Below are positions 36,903 to 45,839 of a stretch of 64,000 nt of DNA, in pieces; within the stretch, counting starts at the first letter, position 1, and every line of letters starts with the position of its first letter. The DNA comes from Pseudomonadales bacterium. Lineage in GTDB: Bacteria; Pseudomonadota; Gammaproteobacteria; Pseudomonadales; Azotimanducaceae. Location: positions 56,284-120,283 of the forward strand of contig JANQJA010000002.1 in assembly GCA_028281885.1 (NCBI GenBank), written 5' to 3'. Below the pieces are notes generated by a model. The model searched no databases and was not told the DNA's origin. It saw only the letters and a list, made by a program, of their open reading frames with translations. The translations under genes were made by a program, and so were the position numbers.

Positions 36903-37715
36903 TCATCCCTGCACGACGGTTTCGCTGTCCACAGAGAACTTCCTGCCATCGTCGAGGCGCAGAGCTGTGAGCTGTCGGCCCCAGACACAACCTGTGTCGA
37001 CGGAGATGGCGCGTGGGTTACCGGTGATGCCCTGGATGGCTGCCCAATGACCAAACACAATGGTGTAGTCGTCGGGGCGTGGCAGATCGTACCAGGGCAG
37101 ATAGCCACCAGCCGGTGCTTCGGTTTCCTTGGAGTCAAGTTCCAGCGTGCCATCCGGCTTGCAGAATCGTAGTCGGGTGAAGTAGTTGGTAATCAGGCGC
37201 AGCCGGTCATTGCCCGTCAGTGAATCCGACCAGGTTGCTGGTTCATTGCCATACATCTCGGCGAAAAATGTGTCCGGGTCGTTCCCCTGCAGGATTGCTT
37301 CAACCTCCCGGGCTCGGGCCCGGCAGGTTGGCGTGTCCCAGCAGGGCGGTAATCCGGCGTGAACCATGACTGTCTTGCGTGAGTGATCGATGTGCATCAG
37401 CGGCTGCTGACGAAGCCAGTTGCAAAGATCTGCCAGATCGGGCGCCGCCAGCAGATCCGTGATCGAGTCTTTTCCTTTTGGGCGAGCGTGACCACGCGCG
37501 ATCGCGAGAAAATGCAGGTCGTGATTGCCGAGGACGACCACCGAGTCTGGCAGGTCCATGACAAACCTCAGCGTGTCGATGTTGTTGGGGCCGCGATTGA
37601 TCAGGTCGCCGACAAACCAGAGTTTGTCTTGTTCGCGATTAAAGCCGACAGCATCGAGAAGCGATCGGAACTCCCGGTAACATCCCTGTATGTCGCCCAG
37701 AACGTAGGTCGCCAT
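36903..37715 (-). CDS. apaH: Bis(5'-nucleosyl)-tetraphosphatase (symmetrical)
   Basis: 270-residue metallophosphatase that cleaves Ap4A to two ADP. Metal-site motifs are GDIQGCYREF, FVGDLINRGPNNIDTLRF, VLGNHDLHFLA and VHAGLPPCW. Its ATG shares one base with the rsmA stop. The apaG gene that usually lies between rsmA and apaH is absent. Confidence 0.97.
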   Translation of the reverse strand: MATYVLGDIQGCYREFRSLLDAVGFNREQDKLWFVGDLINRGPNNIDTLRFVMDLPDSVVVLGNHDLHFLAIARGHARPKGKDSITDLLAAPDLADLCNWLRQQPLMHIDHSRKTVMVHAGLPPCWDTPTCRARAREVEAILQGNDPDTFFAEMYGNEPATWSDSLTGNDRLRLITNYFTRLRFCKPDGTLELDSKETEAPAGGYLPWYDLPRPDDYTIVFGHWAAIQGITGNPRAISVDTGCVWGRQLTALRLDDGRKFSVDSETVVQG

Positions 37716-38479
37716 CAGAGACTCCCTTCAACAGCGGCGTTCGCGCAGCTGACAAACTCATTGACCGAAAGAGTTTCTGGTCGTCGTGACGGATCGATGC
37801 CGAGAGACTTAATCTCTGCTTCGGCGAGCAGACCGCTCATGGCGTTACGAAGGGTTTTTCTGCGCTTGTTGAATGCCTGGGTGACGAGTTTTTCCAACAG
37901 GTCAACATGTGTTGCCGTGACAGTGCGATTTGCCGGTGTCAGTCTTACGATGGCCGACGTAACCTTTGGGGCCGGCGTGAAGGCCCCGGCGGCCACGTCA
38001 AACAGTTTTATTGAGTCGCAATAGTATTGACTCATGACGGACAGCCGGCCATAGGATTTGTTCCCTGGTGTCGCTGTGATTCGGTCGACCACTTCCCGTT
38101 GCAGCATGAAATGCATGTCCTTGATTCGGGGCAGATGCAGAAACAGTCGAAACATCAGCGGGGTCGATATGTTGTACGGCAGATTGCCCACCACCCGCGT
38201 TTCCCGGGGCAAGAGAGACTCAAGATCAACCTTCAGAATATCCCCTTCGACAAGGCGAACTGACGGGAACTGCCCGGTCAGCATTGCTGCCAGATCGCGA
38301 TCGATTTCCACCAGGGTCAGGTTGCAGCCGGAAGCCACCAGCGGCGTGGTCAGGGCGCCGCGTCCTGGCCCGATTTCCAGAATCTCATCGGCTTTTTTTG
38401 GGTTGATCGCCGTTACCAGGCGGTCGATGACTGTGCGATCGGTCAGAAAGTTCTGACCGAATCGCTTGCGTGCGCGCAT
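37715..38479 (-). CDS. rsmA: 16S rRNA (A1518/A1519) dimethyltransferase
   Basis: 254 residues (KsgA). It has the typical N-terminus RKRFGQNFLTDRTVIDRLV, the SAM-binding ILEIGPGRGALTTPL and the catalytic block VGNLPYNISTPLMFRL. It methylates two adenines in the 3' hairpin of 16S rRNA. It is end-to-start adjacent to both pdxA and apaH. Confidence 0.97.
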   Translation of the reverse strand: MRARKRFGQNFLTDRTVIDRLVTAINPKKADEILEIGPGRGALTTPLVASGCNLTLVEIDRDLAAMLTGQFPSVRLVEGDILKVDLESLLPRETRVVGNLPYNISTPLMFRLFLHLPRIKDMHFMLQREVVDRITATPGNKSYGRLSVMSQYYCDSIKLFDVAAGAFTPAPKVTSAIVRLTPANRTVTATHVDLLEKLVTQAFNKRRKTLRNAMSGLLAEAEIKSLGIDPSRRPETLSVNEFVSCANAAVEGSL

Positions 38480-39477
38480 CAGCTGGACGCCGTCATCCTG
38501 ACGGCATAGTCAATGGCGGTTTCAAGACTGCCGATTTCTGCCTGGCCGGTACCTGCAATATCCAGGGCAGTACCATGATCCACTGACGTTCTCACAATCG
38601 GCAGTCCCAGTGTGATATTGGCAGCGGCGCCGAAACCCTTGTATTTGAGCACTGGCAGTCCCTGGTCATGGTACATCGCCAGCACCACGTCATGTTGTTG
38701 TAGCAGCGAAGGAGAAAATGCGGTGTCGGCGGGGACCGGACCCGTCAACCGGAATCCCTTTTCCCTGAGTGCATCGAGGACCGGTTCAATAGTTTCAAGC
38801 TCCTCGGTACCGATATGACCGGATTCACCGGCATGGGGATTCAGACCCAGCACCAGGATGGCAGGCGCAGGGGTCGCAAACCGGTCGGCCATGCCGGCAT
38901 GCAGCACCTCGATCGTCGCCGTCAGCGATTCACGCGTGATGCAGTCGGACACGTGTTTGAGTGGTACATGTGTTGTCGCCAGCGCTACCATCAGTCCTGA
39001 TGTGGCCAGTACCATCACCACCTGGCTTGCGCCGGTTCGTTCCTGCAGCCATTCAGTGTGGCCGGAGAAGGGAATCCCGGCATCGTTGATCACGGCCTTG
39101 TTGACCGGTCCGGTGACAATGGCGTCGCAACTTCCACTTTGGCAAAGGTCCACGGCGGCGGTCAGGGTGTCGATGACATAGGGTGCGTTTCGGGTATCGA
39201 GCACCCCCGGCTGTTCCGGAATGGCGAGCGAAACCGGAAGAACATTGAGTGCGCCTGTCCTGAGGTCGTGGTCCGCTGACCAGTCGTGTATTGCGATGTC
39301 GAGGCCCAGTAACTCAGCTCGCCGCGCCAGCAGGTCCGGGTCGGCGACGATAACTGACCGGGTACCGTCAGTTCCGTGTTTGCCGGCTACGGCAAGGGTG
39401 ATGTCAGGACCGATGCCTGCCGGCTCTCCCGGTGTGATTGCGAGAACAGGTTCAGATGCGGATTTCGACAAAGGCAT
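38479..39477 (-). CDS. pdxA: 4-hydroxythreonine-4-phosphate dehydrogenase
   Basis: 332 residues. It oxidises 4-phosphohydroxy-L-threonine for pyridoxal phosphate synthesis. TPGEPAGIGPDI, GPVNKAVINDAGIPFSGHTE, GLNPHAGESGHIGTEE and YHDQGLPVLKYKGF are diagnostic, including the Zn-ligand His residues. Its first 26 nt overlap the end of surA, which is unusually long for this operon, yet the start gives a normal N-terminus and no better start follows. Confidence 0.97.
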   Translation of the reverse strand: MPLSKSASEPVLAITPGEPAGIGPDITLAVAGKHGTDGTRSVIVADPDLLARRAELLGLDIAIHDWSADHDLRTGALNVLPVSLAIPEQPGVLDTRNAPYVIDTLTAAVDLCQSGSCDAIVTGPVNKAVINDAGIPFSGHTEWLQERTGASQVVMVLATSGLMVALATTHVPLKHVSDCITRESLTATIEVLHAGMADRFATPAPAILVLGLNPHAGESGHIGTEELETIEPVLDALREKGFRLTGPVPADTAFSPSLLQQHDVVLAMYHDQGLPVLKYKGFGAAANITLGLPIVRTSVDHGTALDIAGTGQAEIGSLETAIDYAVRMTASS

Positions 39478-40744
39478 CTTCTCTGATTTCCCGAACCCAG
39501 GTTTCCAACTCTTCGTCGAACTTTTGGTTTCTCAGGAAGTTTTCTGCCTGGTTCATCTTGTATTGCTCGCTAAAGTCTTCGACCCGGCGACCCGTTACCT
39601 CGAGAAAGTGATAACCGTGCACGGTACGAAAGACCTCGCTGATTTCGCCTTCCTGACCGGCGTCGATATGTCGTTCAAACTCGGGCACAAAGGTGCCTGC
39701 CCGGTTCCAGCCGAGGTCCCCGCCGGCAAGTGCCGAGCCCGGATCTTCGGAGTGCAGCTTGGCGATTTCGCCGAAGTCGCGACCTTCGACGATTTCTCGT
39801 CGCAGCGTCTCCGCCAGTTCGTAGGCTTCCTGGTCGGTTCTTATCTCGGACGGTTTCACCAGGACATGGCGCACCTGCGCCTGGTCGACCTGGCCCTCGG
39901 CCTGGGCGCCTCGTTTCTCCAGCAGCTTGATCAGGTGAAAGCCACTGCCGCTTCTGATTGGACCCCTGACTTCACCGATGGCCATGGTCGGCGCGATGTC
40001 CGAGAACATGGTGGGCAGCTGAACCGTTTTGCGCCAGCCCAGGTCACCTCCCTGAAGTGCATTTTGACCTGCAGACTTCTGCACCGCGAGGCTCCGGAAG
40101 TTTGCGCCTTCATTCAACTGTTCAAGGATTTCGTCCGCCTGCCGGCGAACACGCCGGACGTCACCGGCGCCGGGCTCATCTGGCAGCGGTAACAGGATAT
40201 GGGCGAGTCTGTACTCATCGGCAGTCAGTACCTTGCCGACATCCGATGCGAGGAAGTCTTTGATTTCCTGTTCGCTGATCTTGATTCGGTTGCGCATCAC
40301 GCCCTGCTGGACTCGAGTCATCGCCATCTCGCGCCGAACCTGATCGCGCATTTCATTGTAGGAGATGCCGTCTGCCTCGATCGCACGCTGGAACTCAGGC
40401 AGTGAAAGCTGATTCTGGGCAGCGATGCTGCTTAGCGCGTCGTTGAGTTCCTCGTCGCCGATGCGCACGCCGGCCCGCTCAGCCATCTGCAGCTGCAGTT
40501 GTTCAACGACGAGGCGATCGACGATCTGTTCTCGCAGCACATTATCCGGCGGAACCTGGTTCGGCTGCGTGCCGCCGAGTTGTGACTTGACAGCGCGCAG
40601 TCGCTGGTCGAGTTCAGACTCCAGGACGACATCTTCATCCACGACCGCAACGATCCGGTCCAGTACCTGAAGATCGGCGCCAGCGTGCAGGGTGATCAAC
40701 GCGGTCAGCCCAAGGCAGGTTGCTTTCAATATCTGTATGTTCAC
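39452..40744 (-). CDS. surA: Periplasmic chaperone / peptidyl-prolyl isomerase SurA
   Basis: 430 residues. A signal peptide (cleavage near residue 23, after LHAGA) precedes the N-terminal chaperone domain (LDRIVAVVDEDVVLESELDQ) and two parvulin domains near 175-275 and 285-385 (HILLPLPDE; VRHVLVKPSE). It escorts outer-membrane proteins, including LptD encoded just upstream, to the Bam complex. It overlaps lptD by 4 nt. Confidence 0.96.
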   Translation of the reverse strand: MNIQILKATCLGLTALITLHAGADLQVLDRIVAVVDEDVVLESELDQRLRAVKSQLGGTQPNQVPPDNVLREQIVDRLVVEQLQLQMAERAGVRIGDEELNDALSSIAAQNQLSLPEFQRAIEADGISYNEMRDQVRREMAMTRVQQGVMRNRIKISEQEIKDFLASDVGKVLTADEYRLAHILLPLPDEPGAGDVRRVRRQADEILEQLNEGANFRSLAVQKSAGQNALQGGDLGWRKTVQLPTMFSDIAPTMAIGEVRGPIRSGSGFHLIKLLEKRGAQAEGQVDQAQVRHVLVKPSEIRTDQEAYELAETLRREIVEGRDFGEIAKLHSEDPGSALAGGDLGWNRAGTFVPEFERHIDAGQEGEISEVFRTVHGYHFLEVTGRRVEDFSEQYKMNQAENFLRNQKFDEELETWVREIREDAFVEIRI

Positions 40745-43188
40745 TGACTTATCGTGTCCTCTCGATAACGATATCCGGGAATTCCCTGATCAAGCAGGAT
40801 ATCAAGCCGGCGCCCCAGGCTGGCAAGCCCTTTCAGCTGCAATTCAAGAAAAATGCCGCGATCGGCTGGCGTAATGGTGCGCAGCTCTGTGGTTGAGCCG
40901 CCCTGTTCATCCGGTCGAATGATCGTCACGTCCCTGGGTGGCTGCAGGAATCGACGCAGTACCAGCCGGGCCTTCAGGCAACAGTTGTTGAACTCCACGC
41001 CAAGCAGTGACTCGATGGTTTGATTCCGGTCCCAGCCAAAGTTCCACCGTCCGATCATCGAAACCTTCTGTGCCACGGGCCAGATGAAGCTCAGGTCTGT
41101 TTCTTCTTCGTTGGTGAACCGGTTACTTTGCTGAATTTCCGGACTGGCATAGACATACCTGAAGTTGATGAGCCGACTCAGGTCAGCAGAACGATAGTCC
41201 AATGAGAGCGTACCGCGGTTGCTGCGACTCACATCGGGCTCCCATTCATAAGTACCAGCCAGGAACAGACCGTCGAACGGATTCATCCGCAACTGGGCGA
41301 ACAGGGGTGATCGTCGCCGGGTTGGGTCGTCCCCGGACTGGGCACGGTAGGTGACGGTGCGGTCGCGAAAATGAAAGCTCTGGCCAAGATCGAGCGCCAC
41401 CCGTTCGATACCATCGGCCCGGCTGAACAACCGCGAGGTCACCCCGATGCCGACGCGATTCTCATCGCCGATTCGATCCAGGCCGGAGAATCGATTGTTT
41501 CGAAACAGCGAGGAATAGCCGGTCCGTTCAGCCGCGGCGTCGAACTCCGGAAACTCTGCCTGGTGCTCTTCGTCGACGTACAGGTAGAAGGCGCGGGGTT
41601 CGAGTGTCTGCTGCCAGTCTGCCTGCGCCCAGTTAAAGAACCGATCGAAGATCAGGCCTGTATCCAGAGAAAAACGGGGAATCACCGATTGTGGGGCGGG
41701 GTCGATGCCGACCGGTACATCGTCCAGGTCATAGCGGCGCAAGGAAAGTCCGACGGTGGGTTTGATGAACCCCCACTCGGCTCGTGCGGTCGTGGACACC
41801 GCCAGGTCGCCATAGAGGCGCGAACCGGTCATTCGGCGCAGGCCGGTCAGGTCGTTGTTATCCCGATCAAAGTGGGCGTACTGCAGTTCCATGGACGCGG
41901 AGACAGGGCCTTGCCGGTTGCGGTAACGGGAACTGAGTTCCGGCAGTCTTTCATACTGGGGCAGCCGTGCCGGATCGAGTAACTGGAAACCCTGCAGCCG
42001 CACGGCGTGCCGCCAGTGCCGACCATGCCAGGTCAGGCTGCCGGACCGGTCCAGCGCCGGTATCCGGTAGTCGGTGACGGTGGTGCTGAGAGACGGAACA
42101 TGATCCTCGAGGGAGTTTCCGCCCAGGCGTGAATCCAAATCGGAGAGGTATTCATTGTCGGAAACGGAATTAAAGTCGATTTTGGACTGCAGCCTGCCGG
42201 CATGAGTGCTGGTATGCCGTACATTGAGATACCACCGGTCGGGTTCGGTTCCGGTGGTGCTGGCGGGCGTCTCGTCGATCACATTGTTCGGATCATAGAG
42301 TTTGTCATCGGCCAGAAAGCCCAGATTGATCTCATTACTGGTCTGTCCCAGCAGGAAACGCAGCTGCCCGTCGTGAAAGAGGCCGCGTCGGGACAGCTGG
42401 TGAAGGGTGTAGGTTGCGTCAACGGTCGGGGCAATATTGAAGTAGTAAGGCACCACCACTTCGGCACCGGACTCGTCGTCATACCCTGCACTGGGGGTTA
42501 GCAGTCCGGATTTGCGACGCTCATCCAGCGGGAAGCTCAGGTAGGGTGAATAGGCGATCGGTACCGGGCCAACCTTGACCCGGACGTTTCTGGCGACGCC
42601 TCTCCCCGACACCGGATCCAGTTCAATAGTGGCACTGCTCAGCAGCCACGAGTTGTCGTCGGGTTCGCAGCGCGTCAGTGATGTGTTGTCCAGTACAAGG
42701 GAGGTGTCCGCACGTCGCTCGATCCGGTCAGCGGAGCCTCGCAGGCCCGCCTCGTGGAGGAGAAAACTGCCGTTGAAAATTTCGCCACTGTCACTGGTCA
42801 GATTGAGCGTCGCGTGACTGCCCGTCACCAGGCCCAGGGCGTCGCGAAGCTGTAACGGTCCATCAATCTCCGCCTCGCCGGTCGCTTCAACGTAGCGCAG
42901 TCTCGGTGACAGCAGTCGACTGCCGCCATTTTCGATGACCACATTGCCGATGAACTCGATCGACTCATCCAGAACCTGTGTCGTTTCGTCGGCGTAGACA
43001 TCGATCGGTCCTTCGGTGCCGGAAATCGGGGGGCCGACGTAGGCGCCATCTTTAAACCAGAGCAGTTGCCGTTGCTGATGCTCATCCAGCGCTTCTCTTG
43101 GCACCCAGTCGATTTCCGCGGCGGTGGGTGTGCCGCTTAGGACGGTGACGGCCAGCAGATGGCTGGCAAAAGTGAGCGCTCCTGGCAT
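40741..43188 (-). CDS. lptD: LPS-assembly outer-membrane protein LptD
   Basis: 815 residues. A signal peptide precedes an OstA/LptA-like jellyroll (VYADETTQVLDESIEFIGNV), then a 26-strand barrel ending YRYREDTISQ. Conserved Cys occur in SLTRCEPDDNSW and in the pair NNCCLKARLVLRRF, as needed for the inter-domain disulfides. With LptE it inserts lipopolysaccharide into the outer leaflet. First gene of the lptD-surA-pdxA-rsmA-apaH operon and divergent from amgK. Confidence 0.96.
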   Translation of the reverse strand: MPGALTFASHLLAVTVLSGTPTAAEIDWVPREALDEHQQRQLLWFKDGAYVGPPISGTEGPIDVYADETTQVLDESIEFIGNVVIENGGSRLLSPRLRYVEATGEAEIDGPLQLRDALGLVTGSHATLNLTSDSGEIFNGSFLLHEAGLRGSADRIERRADTSLVLDNTSLTRCEPDDNSWLLSSATIELDPVSGRGVARNVRVKVGPVPIAYSPYLSFPLDERRKSGLLTPSAGYDDESGAEVVVPYYFNIAPTVDATYTLHQLSRRGLFHDGQLRFLLGQTSNEINLGFLADDKLYDPNNVIDETPASTTGTEPDRWYLNVRHTSTHAGRLQSKIDFNSVSDNEYLSDLDSRLGGNSLEDHVPSLSTTVTDYRIPALDRSGSLTWHGRHWRHAVRLQGFQLLDPARLPQYERLPELSSRYRNRQGPVSASMELQYAHFDRDNNDLTGLRRMTGSRLYGDLAVSTTARAEWGFIKPTVGLSLRRYDLDDVPVGIDPAPQSVIPRFSLDTGLIFDRFFNWAQADWQQTLEPRAFYLYVDEEHQAEFPEFDAAAERTGYSSLFRNNRFSGLDRIGDENRVGIGVTSRLFSRADGIERVALDLGQSFHFRDRTVTYRAQSGDDPTRRRSPLFAQLRMNPFDGLFLAGTYEWEPDVSRSNRGTLSLDYRSADLSRLINFRYVYASPEIQQSNRFTNEEETDLSFIWPVAQKVSMIGRWNFGWDRNQTIESLLGVEFNNCCLKARLVLRRFLQPPRDVTIIRPDEQGGSTTELRTITPADRGIFLELQLKGLASLGRRLDILLDQGIPGYRYREDTISQ

Positions 43189-43278
43189 GAAGGTGATGGA
43201 GTTCCGAATGTCTCAGTGCGAGGAGGTAGGGATGATAAAGCAAACGTTGTTAGACTGCAGGTCTCAAGGCAGCTGTCG

Positions 43279-44292
43279 GTGATCGTGAACCAGGACAAGA
43301 ATGAGCGGGAAGGCATCCTGAGCCGATGGGCGAAGACCGCGCTCGTGTCCCGCGGATTTGCCTGCGACACTTCGCCGCTGTTGGCGGCCGTGTCAGATGA
43401 CGCCAGCTTTCGTCGTTATTACCGGGCGCAGGCAGGTGACAGCAGTTTCATCTTTGTTGACGCCCCGCCTGAACTTGAGGATTCAGCGCCGTTTGTCCGC
43501 GTGGCGGAGCTGTTGCGGGCAGCAGGTCTCAATGCCCCACGGGTAATGGCATCGGACCCTGGGTTGGGGTTCATGATGCTGACCGACTTTGGCGACCAGT
43601 CCTATTTCGATGCTGTCGGGACAGCGCCTGATCGAGTTTCGGAACTGTACGACGACGCCATCGGCGCATTGCACCAGATACAACGAATCCGCACGGATCT
43701 GCCGCTGTATGATGAATCGACACTTCGTCGCGAGATGGCGCTGTTTACCGAATGGTTCCTGCCGCGGCAGCTGGAGATGCAGTTGTCGGCGACAGAGACA
43801 ACCATGCTGGCAGGGGTCATGGACCTGATGGTGGCGAACGCGGTTGAACAACCCCAGGTGTTTGTTCACCGCGACTACCATTGCCGAAACCTGATGATTG
43901 TCGAGGCCGGGAATCCAGGCATCATCGATTTTCAGGACGCCGTGATTGGACCTGTGACCTACGACCTCGTTTCGCTGCTACGCGACTGTTACTTCCGGTT
44001 TGAACCGGAAGAGGTCAGTCGAAGGGTAGAGGAGTTTCGGTGCCTGTCTGGCGTTGAGGTGGATGCACAGACATTTCGTCGCTGGTTCGACCTGATGGGC
44101 ATCCAGCGTCATATCAAGGTCGCCGGAATCTTCTCTCGTCTCAATCTTCGCGACCATAAACCTCGATACCTGAAAGATATTCCCCGGGTCGTTGACTATC
44201 TGCTGGAAGCTGCACGCAGCTATGAAGACCTGTCGGCGTTTGTCGAATTTCTGGACCAACGCATTGTGCCCAGGATGCCGGAACTGGCATGA
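43279..44292 (+). CDS. amgK: N-acetylmuramate/N-acetylglucosamine kinase AmgK (aminoglycoside phosphotransferase fold)
   Basis: 337 residues from a GTG with AAGG 9 nt upstream. A longer in-frame reading would run into the 5' end of divergent lptD and has no homologous character; a GTG two codons later is an alternative. Kinase-fold motifs are FVHRDYHCRNLMI (catalytic loop) and GIIDFQDAVIGPVTYDLVSL (metal site). The neighbour murU identifies it as the first enzyme of the AmgK-MurU salvage route that feeds recycled MurNAc to UDP-MurNAc and confers intrinsic fosfomycin tolerance in Pseudomonas. Confidence 0.9.
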   Translation: MIVNQDKNEREGILSRWAKTALVSRGFACDTSPLLAAVSDDASFRRYYRAQAGDSSFIFVDAPPELEDSAPFVRVAELLRAAGLNAPRVMASDPGLGFMMLTDFGDQSYFDAVGTAPDRVSELYDDAIGALHQIQRIRTDLPLYDESTLRREMALFTEWFLPRQLEMQLSATETTMLAGVMDLMVANAVEQPQVFVHRDYHCRNLMIVEAGNPGIIDFQDAVIGPVTYDLVSLLRDCYFRFEPEEVSRRVEEFRCLSGVEVDAQTFRRWFDLMGIQRHIKVAGIFSRLNLRDHKPRYLKDIPRVVDYLLEAARSYEDLSAFVEFLDQRIVPRMPELA

Positions 44293-44957
44293 AAGCGATG
44301 CTGCTCGCGGCGGGACTGGGCAATCGGATGCGACCTCTGACCGAGACGACACCCAAACCACTGTTGAGGGTCTGGGGCGAAACCCTGATTGACCGTCACT
44401 GCCGGGCGCTGGCGGCTGCCGGAATCCGTGATGTGGTGGTCAATGTGCATCACCTGGGTGACCAGATCGTCAGTCACCTGGGTGACGGCTCACGATTTGG
44501 CCTGAGCGTGACCTACTCGAGGGAAGAATCGCTGCTGGAAACCGCTGGCGGAATTCGCCGTGCCCTGCATCATCTGGGGAGGCAGCCCTTTTTGGTGGTA
44601 AGCGCGGATATTGTGACCGACTTTCCGATGGCGGAGTTACTTGCCGAGCCGGGTGAGGCGCTCGCTCATCTCGTGATGGTGCCGAATCCGGCGCATCATC
44701 CCGCAGGGGATTTTGTCATTGCTGGAGATGGAAAGCTGGTGGCGGCACCCGGTGAAACTTCTACCTATAGTGGCATCGGGGTGTTCAGCCCTGCGTTGTT
44801 TGATCGGTTGCCGGACAACGAGCCGTTGCCGCTGAGGCCGTTGCTGAAACAGGCCGTGGCGGACGGACAGGTCACGGCGAGACGATATGCGGGGCGATGG
44901 GCTGACATCGGCACACCGGAGCGGCTGATCGAGATTAACGCTGGTGAGCAGTGGTAA
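44289..44957 (+). CDS. murU: N-acetylmuramate alpha-1-phosphate uridylyltransferase
   Basis: 222-residue nucleotidyltransferase. MKAMLLAAGLGNRMRPLTET carries the GxGxRxxPLT nucleotide loop and TPKPLLRV the following Lys. YSREESLLETAGGIRRAL is the sugar-1-phosphate region. It makes UDP-MurNAc from MurNAc-1-P. It overlaps amgK by 4 nt, so the two are translationally coupled. Confidence 0.93.
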   Translation: MKAMLLAAGLGNRMRPLTETTPKPLLRVWGETLIDRHCRALAAAGIRDVVVNVHHLGDQIVSHLGDGSRFGLSVTYSREESLLETAGGIRRALHHLGRQPFLVVSADIVTDFPMAELLAEPGEALAHLVMVPNPAHHPAGDFVIAGDGKLVAAPGETSTYSGIGVFSPALFDRLPDNEPLPLRPLLKQAVADGQVTARRYAGRWADIGTPERLIEINAGEQW

Positions 44958-44986
44958 CATAGGCGCTTTGTCGCGCCGGGCTCTCC

Positions 44987-45652
44987 ATGAAACCTTTTAT
45001 CGCCCCTTCGATTCTGTCCGCAGACTTCGCAAGACTCGGTGAAGAAGTCGATGCCGTGCTGGCCGCTGGTGCCGACATGGTTCACTTTGACGTCATGGAC
45101 AATCACTACGTGCCGAGCCTGACTATCGGTCCCATGGTGCTGAAGTCCCTGCGCGATTACGGCATCAAAGCACCCATCGACGTGCATCTGATGGTGAAGC
45201 CCGTGGACCGGATCATTGGCGATTTTATCGCTGCCGGTGCATCGATGATTACGTTTCACCCGGAAGCCAGCGAACACATCGATCGTTCGCTGCAGCTGAT
45301 CAAGGACGGCGGCTGCGGTGCCGGGCTGGTATTCAACCCGACCACGTCGCTCAGCTATCTTGACCACGTCCTGGACAAGGTAGATATGGTGCTGCTGATG
45401 TCCGTGAATCCCGGCTTCGGCGGGCAGAGCTTTATCCCTTCGACTCTCCCCAAGCTCCGTGAGGCGAGAACTCGTATCGATACGGCGGGCCGGGAGATTC
45501 GGCTTGAGATCGATGGGGGGGTCAAAGTCGACAATATCCGGCAGATTGCGGCAGCCGGCGCCGATACTTTTGTGGCCGGGTCCGCCATCTTTGGCGCTGA
45601 TGACTACGGCGAGACCATCGCGGCGATGCGACGGGAAATCGCTGCTGCTTGA
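44987..45652 (+). CDS. rpe: Ribulose-phosphate 3-epimerase
   Basis: 221-residue TIM barrel that interconverts ribulose-5-P and xylulose-5-[44 protein letters not shown] and [13 protein letters not shown] give the metal-binding and catalytic residues. The phosphoglycolate phosphatase gene (gph) that often lies between rpe and trpE is absent here. Confidence 0.97.
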   Translation: MKPFIAPSILSADFARLGEEVDAVLAAGADMVHFDVMDNHYVPSLTIGPMVLKSLRDYGIKAPIDVHLMVKPVDRIIGDFIAAGASMITFHPEASEHIDRSLQLIKDGGCGAGLVFNPTTSLSYLDHVLDKVDMVLLMSVNPGFGGQSFIPSTLPKLREARTRIDTAGREIRLEIDGGVKVDNIRQIAAAGADTFVAGSAIFGADDYGETIAAMRREIAAA

Positions 45653-45717
45653 ATCGGTTCAGAGGCTGCTTTAAGCTGCTGCAACCTTTTTGTCAGTGTT
45701 CCTGGAAGAACCTGCAG

Positions 45718-45777
45718 ATGAGTCCGTCTTTTTGTGTTGTTTGGGATTTTCGATCGTTTCACGACTGGCGTTGGTGA
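45718..45777 (+). CDS. trpL: Putative trp leader peptide (attenuation)
   Basis: A 19-codon frame upstream of trpE, ATG to TGA, encoding MSPSFCVVWDFRSFHDWRW. Three of 19 residues are Trp, two of them in the last three codons (TGG CGT TGG TGA). GGAAG lies 9 nt before the ATG. A GC-rich hairpin starts 15 nt after the stop. Size, position and Trp clustering fit ribosome-mediated attenuation, although no U-run follows the hairpin. Confidence 0.6.
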   Translation: MSPSFCVVWDFRSFHDWRW

Positions 45778-45792
45778 TCTGACCGCGTTATC

Positions 45793-45806
45793 GGGCGGCC
45801 GCGCCC
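45793..45806 (+). promoter_or_regulatory. GC-rich hairpin between trpL and trpE
   Basis: GGGCG (45793-45797) and CGCCC (45802-45806) pair around a GCCG loop. The sequence after it (TAGTGAATATC) has no T-run, so it is not a canonical rho-independent terminator. It may be part of an attenuator acting by another route, or a simple mRNA structure. Confidence 0.4.
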
Positions 45807-45839
45807 TAGTGAATATCATCCCGAACCAACGGATTTGTC

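Noticed and set aside
39221..40192. A 323-codon plus-strand frame over pdxA and surA
   Set aside because: It crosses two well-identified genes on the other strand and shows no family features.
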